Positions 47,594-59,299 of a stretch of DNA of 64,000 bases are shown piece by piece; positions within the stretch are counted from its first letter, which is position 1; every line of letters starts with the position of its first letter. Made by a program: the position numbers and the translations under genes. Below the pieces are notes generated by a model. That model worked only from the letters and a program-made list of their open reading frames with translations. It was not told the origin of the DNA and did no database searches. This stretch comes from Endomychus coccineus (taxonomy: Eukaryota > Arthropoda > Insecta > Coleoptera > Endomychidae), in the NCBI GenBank assembly GCA_958510875.1, contig OY294068.1, positions 191,666,315 to 191,730,314 on the forward strand. Direction: 5' to 3'.

Positions 47594-48009
47594 GATTTTT
47601 TTTCTCGTAAATGATCAAGTTTTAGAAAAAACTTGTAGAGTTAAAAAAGTTAGTGAATGAATTGGGCTTTTCAGTCATACTTTTTTAAAGAAAAAATTTT
47701 CATCTAAAAAAAAGTTGTAAGAAAAAATATCTTAGGGGTTGAAATAATCAACCCCTTCTAAGCATACTTCAGGGTTGAAAAAATTTCAAAAAGTGTACTC
47801 TTATTGACAGATAATGTTTACCAAGTTTCGTGTCTTTAGCTTGATATACAGGGAAAATGAAAAAGAAAAACCATTTTTTTTTTAATTTTCGAAGGGGTGT
47901 AACTTTTCCGGGGAGGGTTTTTTCAAAAAAATTTATACCAAACACTCACATTAATTTTCATCACAGAATCATCCCTTTAATTTTTTCGGTGTTATTTAGA
48001 TACACCCTG
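47594..48009. repeat. Right terminal inverted repeat of DD41D element
   Basis: Reverse complement of the left repeat, with few differences visible by eye. Upstream of the transposase start, so any promoter should lie at or near its inner edge. Confidence 0.85.
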
Positions 48010-50029
48010 TATAATGATGCTTCAAATCTGCAGTAGCATATGAGACCCTGTTGATTATTCGGTAAGCAGAGAATGGTAAAACTCCAATAAAATGAGCAAC
48101 GACAATTTGCATGTTTCCACTAACTAGCTATGATATTTGAGAGTTGAAAGCAGTTGAAGTAAAGATAGAGCGCAACCTCCTTTGAAATCAATCGGATATT
48201 ATTTTTCACATATCTCATATATAGTCAGTAAGTGATACCATACCATACCATACCTGATGGTTTTTAATTTGATTACCAGCTATTTCCAATTCTTCTTTTA
48301 CTAGAGTTAACAATGAGATTGTTTAAGGACATCCAATTAGCATTTCATTAGCACCCAATTATGAGACAATAATAATTGTGTTGTACTAACCTTTGATCTG
48401 CCAGATTTACGGCCATTTCACAAAATAAATTTCTCAATTAGATCTATTTAAGCGAAACACATATTCATATTTCAAATCGAGAGATAACCATCGTAAAAGT
48501 CTTCCATCAGCGTTGAATGCCGATATTATTGGAAATGCAGAATAAAATTAGCTTGTCACGAATAAAGGTAAAAAAGGTGATTGAGCTATTCCCATTCTAA
48601 ACTTCCTATTCAACTATGAAATTATGATTCTCGTTTGCAATGGAGAGTAAATAAATGCACATCTCGTTTCCCGTTTTTATCTGAATTATCATTTCGTTTA
48701 GCATCGATTTTAGATTTATGTGTATCCGTTTCCTATCATTTTGTTTGAAATGTCAAATGGTGGAGGCGCCAGGATTTTGGTATTGTTTTTTAATAGACTT
48801 GCTTTGCCTGCAGTTCTAAGATGTATGTTCTTTTGTCTAGTAATTAGCTTTTAGCTTGAACTAACTTACCAAATTATGTATTGGTACAATATTTCTTCTA
48901 GTATTTCATTCAAATACTTTCGCTTTTATCTGCTATAAATATAAAGAACAGTTAAGAATGAAGCATCTAATAAGGAGTACCCTGGAACAAATCACGACAA
49001 AAGGACTATATGTATAACCGTAGAAAAAGTAGTCTTCCTGATATATAAAATGATCTTGTCTGTTACAAAAGAGGATGAATTCAAAAGTAAATCCGCTATG
49101 AATTTTTGATCTCCTTCATCGCTTCATACAACAGTTTATTTGTGTTTCATTTCACTTCGTGATAAATCTCGTCCGTATCTCCGAAAATTCATTGAATCTT
49201 GAAAGGCAACATCAGTGCTCTCAAATTACTTGATGAAAGATGAAAGAGCGCTTGTCAACCATAAGTACATTCGCGATATGAAAAGGAAGTAATGATGCCG
49301 CGGAAATCTTTGAATGCTGCTATATATTTTTGTTCGTTATTCGTTAATCTCTCATCAACACAAAATGGTTACTATTATAACCTGAATACTACAATATCAC
49401 GTTTATTCGTATTGAAGAGCTGTTTGTCCTTAAAATCTGAGTCAAAAATAAAGTCAGCGATCAATTATGTGGTTTCTTTTGACCGATCCAAGATTTTTCA
49501 CGCAGTCTTATTCATATTGAGTTACAACTGCATATTAATCTACTTAACGTCAGAGTTTTCGTGATGAGATTAATCTTATTTCTAAGATCAGTATAAAACA
49601 AAAAATGTTGTTAGCACAATGTTTAGTAAAAATACAGATCAGTGGAATTCAAGTGAATCTAATCGAGCATCTATCTATACAACATTGGAAACATTCTGTA
49701 TGTATGTACGCAAATCACGAGACTCGCCAATTGCCTGTCAACCAAATTATATAAAACTAACAGGTTTTAAGGAATTGTCCACGTGTTGAAGAATTATTCA
49801 TCAATATGTTGGAATTGAACGAAATTTCGACTCACCCGACCTGAGAGAAGTAACTCTATTCGAATAATATCTTCATATGCTTACCTGGAAAAAACAAACA
49901 GTAATTAGAATTGACGCAAAACTTAATTGATTTCCAAAATAAGTATTATTGCTCAATTTGATAAGCGTTTTAATAAACCCGCAGATTAAATTATGTTTGT
50001 AACCTTTTTAATGTTACTAATGAACTATA
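48010..50029. other. No gene; one direct repeat
   Basis: 48809-48890 repeats 45697-45775. The 90-codon frame at 49292-49564 shows no known motif and is probably chance. No other structure found. Confidence 0.5.
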
Positions 50030-50890
50030 CAAAAGTTCACACTCTGGATATATTATAACACTATTAATAAGAAATAATCACCCTTATCCACTAAAAATAC
50101 TGTTAAAGAACTGAGAACCTTTTGGCTACGAAGTAGCCATCATCAGAGTTAACTGTATTATGAATCAAAATGTGTCTGTTTAAATACTATTTGGGGATAA
50201 TAATGAAAAAACAATGGGTTACCCTCAGTAGGAGATAAATAGGAATTTAATAAATTGATTTTTCGCTTATACATTTCCATCCCTTTTAAATTACCTAGAT
50301 ATTTGTCCGTACTGTGTTTTAAGAGTTATGTACTTTTTTGAGCAATGGTGTGACTTGTATTTAAAATATGTTCGGCTACCTCTGATTTTTCACCATTATT
50401 TTTCTTTATATGGGCAAAGTGTTCCTTATAACGAATTAAAATGTTCCTTCTAGTATGACCAACATAGCATTGTGAACACGACTCAGAATTGATTTTGTAA
50501 ATCCCGGATTTGTCGAAATCGGAAAGTTTATCAAACGTGTTTTAGCTTGTTCTTACATCTATAAGCTGGTTGTATTGAAAAGTTGGAAAACAAACAATGG
50601 AATTTATGGACTACTGAAGAATGATACCTAAGTGAAACTTTTGAATTTTATTGAAGTATCGAAGGTGTGGCTCTAATTTAGTTAGTTGACTACGTTCCAA
50701 TTTCCTTTTTGTTTAGAAATAAATTATTGATCAAAGATTTGTGGTAGCTATTGTCCAACGCAATTTGCTGAAGTTTCTCAACTTCGTTGTTATAATTTTG
50801 GTAATCCCGGTATCACCTGCACAGAAATAGTCTTCTTGTGAAAGTTTGAGACAATGGCACCTCTGGGTGGCTCATCAAAACTAATCTATC
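50030..50890 (-). pseudogene. PLE GIY-YIG endonuclease relic and ribozyme-like end, minus strand
   Basis: Minus-strand translation gives NEVEKLQQIALDNSYHKSLI and then FLNKKEIG (thumb region), followed after stops by DKLSDFDKSGIYKIN and CSQCYVGHTRRNILIRYKEH, with SEVAEHILNTSHTI. The last two blocks are the GIY and YVGHTRR signature of the PLE GIY-YIG domain. Downstream, at 50150-50109, the minus strand reads AACT-CTGATGA-T-GGCTAC-TTC-GTAGCC-AAAA-GG...CTC-AGTT: a hammerhead layout with an intact CTGATGA box and the GAAA box changed to AAAA. Several stops and frame breaks. Confidence 0.8.
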
Positions 50891-51799
50891 CTGATTTTCC
50901 ATCGGTCTCAACTAGGTGTCCAGTAATTCCTTATAAAGCATTGACCGACATAACATATTACAGTCGAAGAATGGGTGCAATTTGGTAACATTATCATAAA
51001 CACAATGGCTTTCCCTCGTTATCCTAGGCCTGCTCCGGGGTTATATTATTAAATCACTGAATACACACAAAATTAATTGAAATTCAACTGAGAACACCCA
51101 TTTCGTACGTGTTACGGTGAAGATGTTGGGGAATATATGCAAAGGTTTCATTAGCTCTATACATAGGCTGGAATAATATAGGAATATTAAACAATGGGAC
51201 ATAATTGAAAACGGACAAACCGGCTTTTAATATGAAGAAAAACGTCGGGAACTCGTGCCATAAAAGCGAAAATGAATCAATAAAGTGGCGATACGTTGGA
51301 AAACAAAAACAATACTGTTATAAACGGAGAACAAACAGGATGAAATTGCTGTATTGATATAAATCTATATAAAAGGAATCCCATCGTAAATCATAGAGCT
51401 AACTACCTCGCCTTCCAGATAGCTAGGATATGTGGCGCCCTCTGCTTAACTGCGTCAAGGGTGGATACGATATACGTATGCCCATAAATAGAAGGCTAAT
51501 TTGCATCACGGGAGGCTTTTCTTCCTAGGGTATTACATTTTATCTAAGGTTATTTTGATTCATATAACTACGTTACTCGAAATTAGATTCGAATGGATGA
51601 ATCAATTCGACGATTTGATTGGAACATCGTGGTGAAATAAAATTTCCCGAAGGATCAGGGAATATTGTACAGTGTTGCCAAATAAGTGCGCAAGTTTTCA
51701 GTGGGTGATGTCTTGTCAAAAATTAACGAGGGTCTTTGATGCGAAGAAAAGCTCTTAGGCCTTTCCTTCTTGAAAAGATACACACTTCCTTTCTTGAAA
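50891..51799. other. No gene seen
   Basis: Unassigned sequence between two PLE fragments that point away from each other. Confidence 0.5.
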
Positions 51800-52645
51800 T
51801 TGCTGAAGAGTTAAAGAAATGGCATTTTGTGGGCGTGTTCTACCAATAAAGAGAGTTATATATAAAAATTCTCGGGAAATAGGTCACACTAACACATATG
51901 CATTTTATTTCCGTCTTTACGTACGTTTCGTAATGGAATCTGTAATAAATTCATTAGATTTTCAACCCATATTCTTTAAACGGTATGTGGATGATTGCCT
52001 AATGGATGTTCCCAATGATAAAATTCAATATGTGATTAATAAATTTAACAATTTCCACTGTAAACTGCAATTTACTTATGAAATAAAAGTGTCGAAAACA
52101 TAAATTTCCTCGTTATTTTTATTTTCGATGGAAAAATAAAAACTTCGTGGTTTACTAAAGAAGTTTGGTCTCAACGTTATCTTCACTTCAATTCCGTTGC
52201 AACAACGAGTTATAAAAAAAGCCTTACAGCTCGCGCCCAGAGGACCATCCCAAAAATTTAAAAATTGTTCATAACACACTGGAAATTAATGGCTACCCAA
52301 AAACATTTTTCAATCCCATCATTGAAGAAAGAATAAACAAAATCTATAATGGAACGTCATATGTAAATAGCATAAACAATACAGATAATTTTTTACCATT
52401 ATCATACATTCTGAAGACCTCAGAGAAAATCAAGAGAAATGTTTAAAAATTCCACCGCCCTTGCTAAACGCTTTGACTATAACCATAAATTCGATAACAA
52501 AAATGTTATTATTTCAACTAAGGAAACCAATTATTATAAAAGATCTATTCTGGAGATGATTCACATAAAACGTGACCCCAAGTCTGTAGATCATACAACA
52601 GATATTCAATCATTAAGTCAGATTTATAGCACAATTAATTAAAAC
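51800..52645 (+). pseudogene. PLE reverse transcriptase fragment
   Basis: Frame 51819-52103 contains VMESVINSLDFQPIFFKRYV followed by DDCLMDVP: the catalytic YVDD box of Penelope-type reverse transcriptase is intact at 51984-51995. FHCKLQFTYEIKVS follows, as in 'HPKLQFTYE.E'. In a shifted frame come NFLVIF, TSWFTKEVWSQRYLHFNS and later, at 52439-52642, ALAKRFDYNHKFDNKNVIIS and RSILEMIHIKRDP, which fit the end of a PLE protein (entering the GIY-YIG-lacking or truncated tail). Multiple stops. Confidence 0.75.
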
Positions 52646-52865
52646 CCTTGCAAATTCCTACATACGTCTTCATAATGTTTAAAGTATATTTTCGGTAGAA
52701 TTCTCGAATAGCAATATTTAATTAATAATAAATTTAATTTAATTTTGTTTGTATTTTAAATTTGATATTCTATTGAATAAAACATGATACCTACTGGTAC
52801 ATGACTACATTTAAAATACTACGATTGAATTATTAATTTAGATTTTTTCAATTCCATTTACTGTA

Positions 52866-54660
52866 TAAGGATAAGAATAAGAATACTTTATTTCAATATG
52901 ATTATCACAAATAATTGTTACAATAAAATGAAACACGTCACCAAAAAAACAAGAAGTATGCATTTGACCTATATCAAGGATAAAGGTGAGTTAAAGTAAA
53001 TATTAAATAAATAATTTAAAATTACACACAATAATAAATAAATAAAATTGGATAAACAAACATTAAATAACACCAGAAGTTAAGGAACACACAGGTAAAT
53101 AAATTAGATAAAAACAGAATATTACTATTTTATTGGCAATCTCGATTTAGATATTCCTGAGTACTGTACGGTTCTAACTCAAGAAGGAATAAATGAATTC
53201 CTTTTTTGAATTGTTTTATTTCCTGACAGAGCTGTAAAACTTTCGCAGGCTATTAATAAGTTTAAGTGACATGTATAAGGTATTTTTCTCTGTTAGAGAC
53301 AATTTATGAACGGGATAATTATATGCAAGTGTGCGAGTGTCATATACTTTTTGTTTCTCCAATTCTTGAAAATAATGTTTATTTTTAAAATTAAATAGTA
53401 GACATTCTTGAATGTAAAGACCCGCTAAGGTAAGAATGTGATTTTTCCTAAAAATACCCCTACATGACTGATGGAATTTCAGATCAAAAATGGCTCGCAA
53501 AATACGTTTTTGTTGAGTAAATAAGATTTTAGTGTTTGTGGAGTTACCCCAAAAAATAATTCCAAAATGTAACAATGACTGGAAATTGGCGTAATAAATC
53601 ATTTTAAGTGTTTCAGTATTTAACTGCTGTTTCATTACTCTTATACTGTAGATTACCGAAGAAAGGCGTTTAGATATGTACTCAATTTCTTTGGTCCAAT
53701 TGAGGGTGTGATCTATGTAAATCCCCAGAAATTTGCAGTTTTCGCTTATTTTTATGTTTTCCATATTTATACAAACCGATTCCGGTATATCTACTATTGA
53801 TTTAAATGTAGTAAATAACATGCAGTCAGTCTTCTTTTTATTTAGAATAAGTTTATTTTGTATACACCAACTTTCAATCACTGCCACAATCCTGGATAGT
53901 TCGCTACTTAGACGAAGTAAATTTTTTAATTTAATTAATACATTTGAATCGTCGGCGTAGTTTACCATTTTTTCCTCAGTATCGGCAATGGCAGCTGGCA
54001 TATCATTAATATAAATTAAAAAGGGCAGTGGACCCACTATGCTACCCTGCGGAACACCCATTTCCATTACCTCTTCTTTCGATACATATTTTCGTTCCCA
54101 TTAACATTCAACATTACTCTTTGTTTTCTGCCGCTTAAATAGCTTGCTATAAGTGATAACTGTTTCCCTCTAATTCCATATTTTTCAAGTTTTTTAATAA
54201 AATATTATGATCAACACAATCAAACGCCCTGAAAAAATCAAGAAATATGCCACAAGGGATATCTTTATCTTCCAGTGCTGTTAAAATTCGTTGTGTAAAT
54301 TCAAGAATTGCGGTTTCTATATTTTTACCTTTCATAAAGCCATGCTGGCATTTGTTAAAAATAGCAAACTTAACGAAAAATTTTGTAAGCCTTTCACTTA
54401 AGATTTTTTCAAATATTTTAGAAAAGGAAGATAGCAAGCTAATAGGCCTGTAGTTTCCCATGTCAGTAACTTGTCGTTTCTTGAATAGTGGTTTAACAAG
54501 AGCTATTTTGAGAATATCGTTCATGCACGATGTTGTAGTTGAAAAAAAGTTCCAATAAATCGTTCTTTTCAACACATTTTTTAAATTGAGAAATTTTGAT
54601 TTGTTAACAAGTTCTGGTAAAAATGGAATAGGGGTTGCATATTTCACCCCTTTAAAAGAT
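52866..54660 (-). pseudogene. 5'-truncated LINE reverse transcriptase, minus strand
   Basis: Frame 54647-54147 holds KPLFKKRQVTDMGNYRPISL, QHGFMKGKNIETAILEFTQR and IFLDFFRAFDCVDHNILLKN (motif A, Asp kept). A one-base shift near 54085 leads to frame 54067-53216 with MEMGVPQGSIVGP, MVNYADDSNVL (YADD intact), LNKKKTDCMLF, CKFLGIYIDHTLNW and HQSCRGIFRKNHILTLAGLY. A second shift near 53220 carries the last ~30 residues. Only two or three lesions make this one of the better-preserved RT frames here. The endonuclease half is missing. The 3' tail is an A/T-rich hexamer-like run near 52866-52890. Confidence 0.85.
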
Positions 54661-55690
54661 CATTCTATCGGTATTTCTTTAAGAATAAGTCAGAAGATAA
54701 TATAATATATGACTACTCGCGTTTTTTCACATTAGAGAAGACTTTTTATCAAGGTTATTCTATGCAAAATCGTCCAACTATATGGGATCTAACAAGTGAA
54801 GCAAATGAAAATAGGAACGTAAAGAAAGGGGTGGGAGGAAAGAGTGGATCCGGAGAACACGAAAACGGTGGGGAGAAAAGTGTTGGTACATGTTGAAAGC
54901 AAACCCTTATGCTCATAACTTCTTTTGCTCACAACTTCTTATCATAAAGAAAAATTACTGGAATCCATACTTCTAATTTCAACACTAATTGAGTAGATAT
55001 TTATTTCCCTAGTACTCGCCTAGTTTATCTAGACTGCTAACCGATAGAAAACCTTCATATCAATAGACTAACGATTAGTAGCTTTCTCGTCGCAATAATT
55101 CTCTTCGTAATCTGTAGCTTATGTTTAATTGGGTGACTTTTAGGTTGGTTCAATATTATGGGGCTGTTTTGTATCAGCCACAACGTTAGTTTGGTGGTTG
55201 ATGCATCATCTTGTACCATAATTTTCAAACTTCACACAAATCAAGACATTTTAGAGAACAGATTGCCCTTGCCAAGTTAGGTTTGCTTGTTCGGAATAGT
55301 TTCTGAGAAATTATATTTGCATGACTACATAACCTCACACCTTGGCTCGGTAATTGAATGAGTCGAGCGCATCCAATTAACAATACAATTACATACTGTC
55401 GAATGAGGAAATCCTGGTAGCAAACTTTGTGAATCAATTTGAAAATCTTCTGTGCGCTTCCTACAACAATTGGCGATTCGACAAACAAGAATCTAACTAC
55501 TGTTGTTAGAACTCAATCATCATTTCACAAGTACCCTAGATATCCCGCATTAATAACAAGAAATTGTTGTACTAGATTTATTATTACAAATCATAACTGC
55601 AGATTCGACAGCTGAACTGTCATCAATCAATGAAACAATAAGTTATGAAATGAAAATTGAATTGAAGCAATGCTCTCTGGGGCGGCGATA
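54661..55690. other. No gene seen
   Basis: No recognised coding sequence. Short minus-strand frame 55225-55488 has no known motif. Confidence 0.5.
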
Positions 55691-56945
55691 AAGGCGCAAC
55701 ATAATGGATGCGTTATACAAACCACCGCTAAAAAGGCTGTCCACAGGGAGGTGTCCTATCTCCGCTTCTTTGGTGTCTAGTAGTCGATGGACTCTTGGAA
55801 GAATTGATAGAGACTGGGTTTATGCCCAAGCCTATGCCGATCACTTGGTGCTTCAAAGCACGCTGCTCGGCGAAGTGGACGGCTGGTTCCGCACGGAGGG
55901 GCTCACGGTCAACCCTGACAAAACGGAAATTGTACTGTTTTCCAGGAAACGTAAGTTGGACACACTTCCAGAGATTACCTTCTCTAGCAAGGTCTTGCAA
56001 CTCAAATGGCCGGTGAAGTTTCAGGGAATAATCTTAGACTCTAAACTGACCTGGTGCGAACACTTCGAATATCGAGAGAGCAAGGCCTCTGCGTCCTTTT
56101 GGGCCTGCAGAAGAGCTTTCAGCAGTACATGGGGATTATAGGCAAAGATTCTTTATTAGATCTATACCGCTGTGATCAGGCATATGATCACCTATGCTGC
56201 GGTAGTGTGGTCATCGGGGACAAGGACTGGTATGTCCCAGCGCCCCTGGGTATATTGAGCGGTATGAAGTCGGCATCAACAAGACCCTTGAAGCTCTAGT
56301 CACCACACCCACACTCATATTGATTAAAGGGCCTATGTCACTGGACCAAAAAGCACTACTATCATGAACACTCAGCGATTTTAAGTGAGGGCAATCTCTA
56401 AATGCCACACACAAGAAATGAAGCAAGATAGCATAATTCCAGCTATATGTCTCACTTCTCCCAAACTCCTCATCTCGGATAGAGGAGATTGGAGTAACGA
56501 AACTCTCACCCTACTGCCACCAGGTGGGCTCGTATGGTTCACAGATAGGTTCAAAGTAGGTCAGGCTTCTCGGGCGGGAGTGTACCTAAAGAAGTCAAAG
56601 ATCACTATCTCAGTGACTCTAGGCGCTTACTGTACCGTTTTTCAGGCGGAGGTCTACGCAATTTTGACTTGTGCCACGGAAAACCTGCGAAGAAATTATG
56701 TAAAATAACTGCTTCTCACATCCTGTTGGAATGCCCTGCATTGGCATTCCTCAGTCACTTCGGAGAATCAGAACTGCTCCCGGAGAAGAACTTTTGGAAG
56801 TCAGCTTTGGCAATATTCTGGGTTTTTGGCGGGCCACAAGCCGGCTAGAATAGAATAGACTTCTGACCACGGGGTGCACAATGGGTCCAACTAACTGGCT
56901 TAAGTGCATTTGGGGGCTAAGCCTCTTCCGCCTCAAATGATGGAA
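55690..56945 (+). pseudogene. R1/I-like LINE: RT C-terminal part, RNase H, Cys-His end
   Basis: Frame 55704-56141 contains YAQAYADHLVL (the catalytic YADD changed to YADH), EGLTVNPDKTEIVLFSRKRK and LQLKWPVKFQGIILDSKLTW, then CRRAFSSTWGL. After shifts, the linker reaches frame 56385-56708: LISDRGDWSN, LPPGGLVWFTDRFKVGQASR (RNase H Asp 1 in TD, G of TDGS lost) and CTVFQAEVYAILTCATENLR (RNase H Glu in AE). The sequence then skips to TASHILLECPALAFL and the 3' region 'ggggtgcacaatgggtcca', like the tails at 22254 and 44290. The middle of RNase H is deleted. Catalytic changes and frame breaks rule out activity. Confidence 0.85.
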
Positions 56946-57505
56946 CAATGCGATGTACTATATTAAAACATATTAACATATTAATAGAATCTTGAAAAGA
57001 TAGTCGTTCAAAGCATAGGACTACGGCTATGGAGATATGCGGTGTTGCATGTTTTACTTCCTGGCTTGTATCAAGTCGACTGTGGCCCAACACTAACCCA
57101 GTCATTTCTTTGAAGTGCGTGAGATCTTTGAATCATTGCATTGTGAATGACTCTCTAACCTTCTGGTACATGGCGTTTGGAAAAATTGCTTCTCTAAAAT
57201 TGCAATAGGGGTTTTTATAAGTCTGACTCTGGAGTTGGTCCAACGTGAATCTGAAAAGCGAGAGTTAAATAGCGGTCCAGAACTGTTATACTTGATGTCA
57301 ATGTCACGACCAAGAGAAATCTTAACTCTGAATATTATGTATAATCAATTTTGTCCACGACTACTGTATAAAATATGCATAATGCATGTGTTTCCTCAAG
57401 CATAATGAAATTATTATTCACTACCATCAATATGACAAACATGATAGAAACGTATAGACAAATACGATAAAAATAGAGCGTGCTTTGAAACGTCAAGTAA
57501 GATCG
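56946..57505. other. No gene seen
   Basis: Unassigned sequence up to the tandem array. Confidence 0.5.
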
Positions 57506-58471
57506 AATTTAATTTGAAACGTCAACAATTTGTTGGTTCGACTTGTTTCAACAGCAAAGTTTATTAGTATCAGAGTAATATTTATGGGTCGTGGACAAAG
57601 TATAGTATTCTACTCGCACATTATGGCTATTATTCACTTGGATGAGTTACGACACTCGCCTGCGGCTCGTGCCGTAAACTTCATCCACGTGAATAATAGC
57701 CACCATAATATGCTCGTTGAATAATATACTATTGTACACGAAATATTATCGAATTTGGCATTATACTTGTTACCTCCTACTACTGTTAGATGTTAATTAA
57801 ATTGTCGATTTCGTTCCTAGCTGATGAAATTTAATTTGAAACGTTAACAATTTGTTGGCTCGACTTGTTTCAACAGCAAAGTTTATTAGTATCAGAGTAA
57901 TATTTATGGGTCGTGGACAAAGTATAGTATTCTCCTCGCATATTATGGCTATTATTCACTTGGATGAGTTACGATACTCGCCTGCGGCTCGTGCCGTAAA
58001 CTTCATCCACGTGAATAATAGCCACCATAATATGCTCGTCGAATAATATACTATTGTACACGAAATATTATCGAATTTGGCATTATACTTGTTACCTCCT
58101 ACTACTGTTAGATGTTAATTAAATTGTCGATTTCGTTCCTAGCTGATGAAATGTAATTTGAAACGTCAACAATTTGTTGGTTCGACTTGTTTCAACAGGA
58201 AAGTTTATTAGTATCAGAGTAATATTTATGGGTCGTGGACAAAGTATAGTATTCTCCTCGCATATTATGGCTATTATTCACTTGGATGAGTTACGATACT
58301 CGCCTGCGGCTCGTGCCGTAAACTTCATCCACGTGAATAATAGCCACCATAATATGCTCGTTGAATAATATACTATTGTACACGAAATATTATCGAATTT
58401 GGCACTATACTTGTCACCTTCTACTACTGTTAGATGTTAATTAAATTGTCGATTTCGTTCCTAGCTGATGA
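57506..58471. repeat. Three tandem 322-bp units, each with a long hairpin
   Basis: Units at 57506-57827, 57828-58149 and 58150-58471 are nearly identical. Each holds an imperfect inverted repeat of ~50-55 bp per arm: in unit 1, 'tagtattctactcgc' through 'ttggatgagttacg' (57604-57651) against 'cgtaaacttcatccacgtga' through 'gaataatatacta' (57673-57731), with a GC-rich loop 'actcgcctgcggctcgtg'. A 64-codon frame runs through each unit but begins at TTG, not ATG, and simply follows the hairpin. Looks like a short satellite array or a tandemly amplified MITE. Confidence 0.92.
57604..57731. repeat. Hairpin in 322-bp unit 1
   Basis: Imperfect stem with small bulges, loop of ~20 bases containing 'cgcctgcggctcg'. 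The same hairpin occurs 322 and 644 bp further on (57926-58053, 58248-58375). Confidence 0.85.
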
Positions 58472-59189
58472 AATTCAGTATTGTTTCGAATCACTATCTA
58501 TGAACTATTATCGGGCTCGTCAAAACTAGGGAATATCAATTATTTGATTTCAATCAATTTACTTAACAAAGCACACGTAACATGAAGTTTCACGAATGAA
58601 CGTTAACGGCTTTATCTGGGTTGGAACATTTTAAATGACAGATTTCAATTTCCTGAAATAAAAGGTAACGTGCAACAATAACCTTCGGATAAATGTTTAA
58701 ATGCGCGACAGGTTATCTAGAAATTCAATTTCGGTATTACGTGTCATGACATTCATTAGCACGTCATCGACATTCCCAATATAGGATTTATCAACCACAT
58801 TACGTTCAGTATAGGGTGATTGGGCTTTATATCGCTTCGTTTTCCAGAGAACATACTATCAACAACTACTATGAGAGTGCGATCCAATTGAAAAACACAT
58901 TTAGTCACATGTTTCGCTACAATCTACCATCTCCGAACCTGAGGGAAATGTAACATAGAAAGCATTGCCGACTGGAAGTCTGATGCAGTTTTATCAGAAG
59001 CGTAGGCAAAAAGTCATTCCATTTAGATAATTGCTTCGCATTTCTCAGATGTTGTACAGTGTGACCCATTCTTTAGCTTGGTCTATTAGATCTCGGTAAC
59101 TACAAGAGCTTGAAGGTTGGTGGAACGAAGACAGTTTTGCGGAATCAGATTAGTTAGGATTCAGTTTCAACAACAAAATTTTATTCAAC
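58472..59189. other. No gene seen
   Basis: No recognised coding sequence or repeat. Confidence 0.5.
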
Positions 59190-59285
59190 AGCCAAACATG
59201 CGCTGCAGCTCTTAAATTCTATTAACAAGAGAGCTATCCGTCTGATTGGTGATGTTACACTCACGAAAGAAATTACCATAAGCTC
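59190..59285 (+). pseudogene. LINE C-terminal block (copy of the 3.0-kb family)
   Basis: Translation includes ALQLLNSINKRAIRLIGDVT then LTKEI, matching RAIRLIDDVTLNRS at ~3345-3400. Only ~35 residues, then an abrupt change to another LINE type. Confidence 0.55.
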
Positions 59286-59299
59286 TTGTCGGTACCAAA

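Larger units (their letters stand above)
45785..48009 (-). mobile_element. DD41D IS630-Tc1-mariner transposon (2225 bp)
   Basis: Ends CAGGGTGTATCTAAATAACA (45785) and its complement (48009), both next to TATA, giving at least a TA target duplication. Inverted repeats are exceptionally long, about 415 bp each (45785-~46199 and ~47594-48009), and remain very similar, so the insertion is fairly young compared with the rest of the window. One transposase frame lies between them on the minus strand. Confidence 0.92.

Noticed and set aside
57821..57850. CTGATGA ... GAAAC in the 322-bp units as a hammerhead ribozyme
   Set aside because: The two boxes are present in register, but stem II would have only two A-T pairs and I could not find a complementary stem I. 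Probably coincidence.
57530..58368. Three 64-codon frames in the tandem units as small genes
   Set aside because: They begin at TTG, follow an inverted repeat, and have no known motif.
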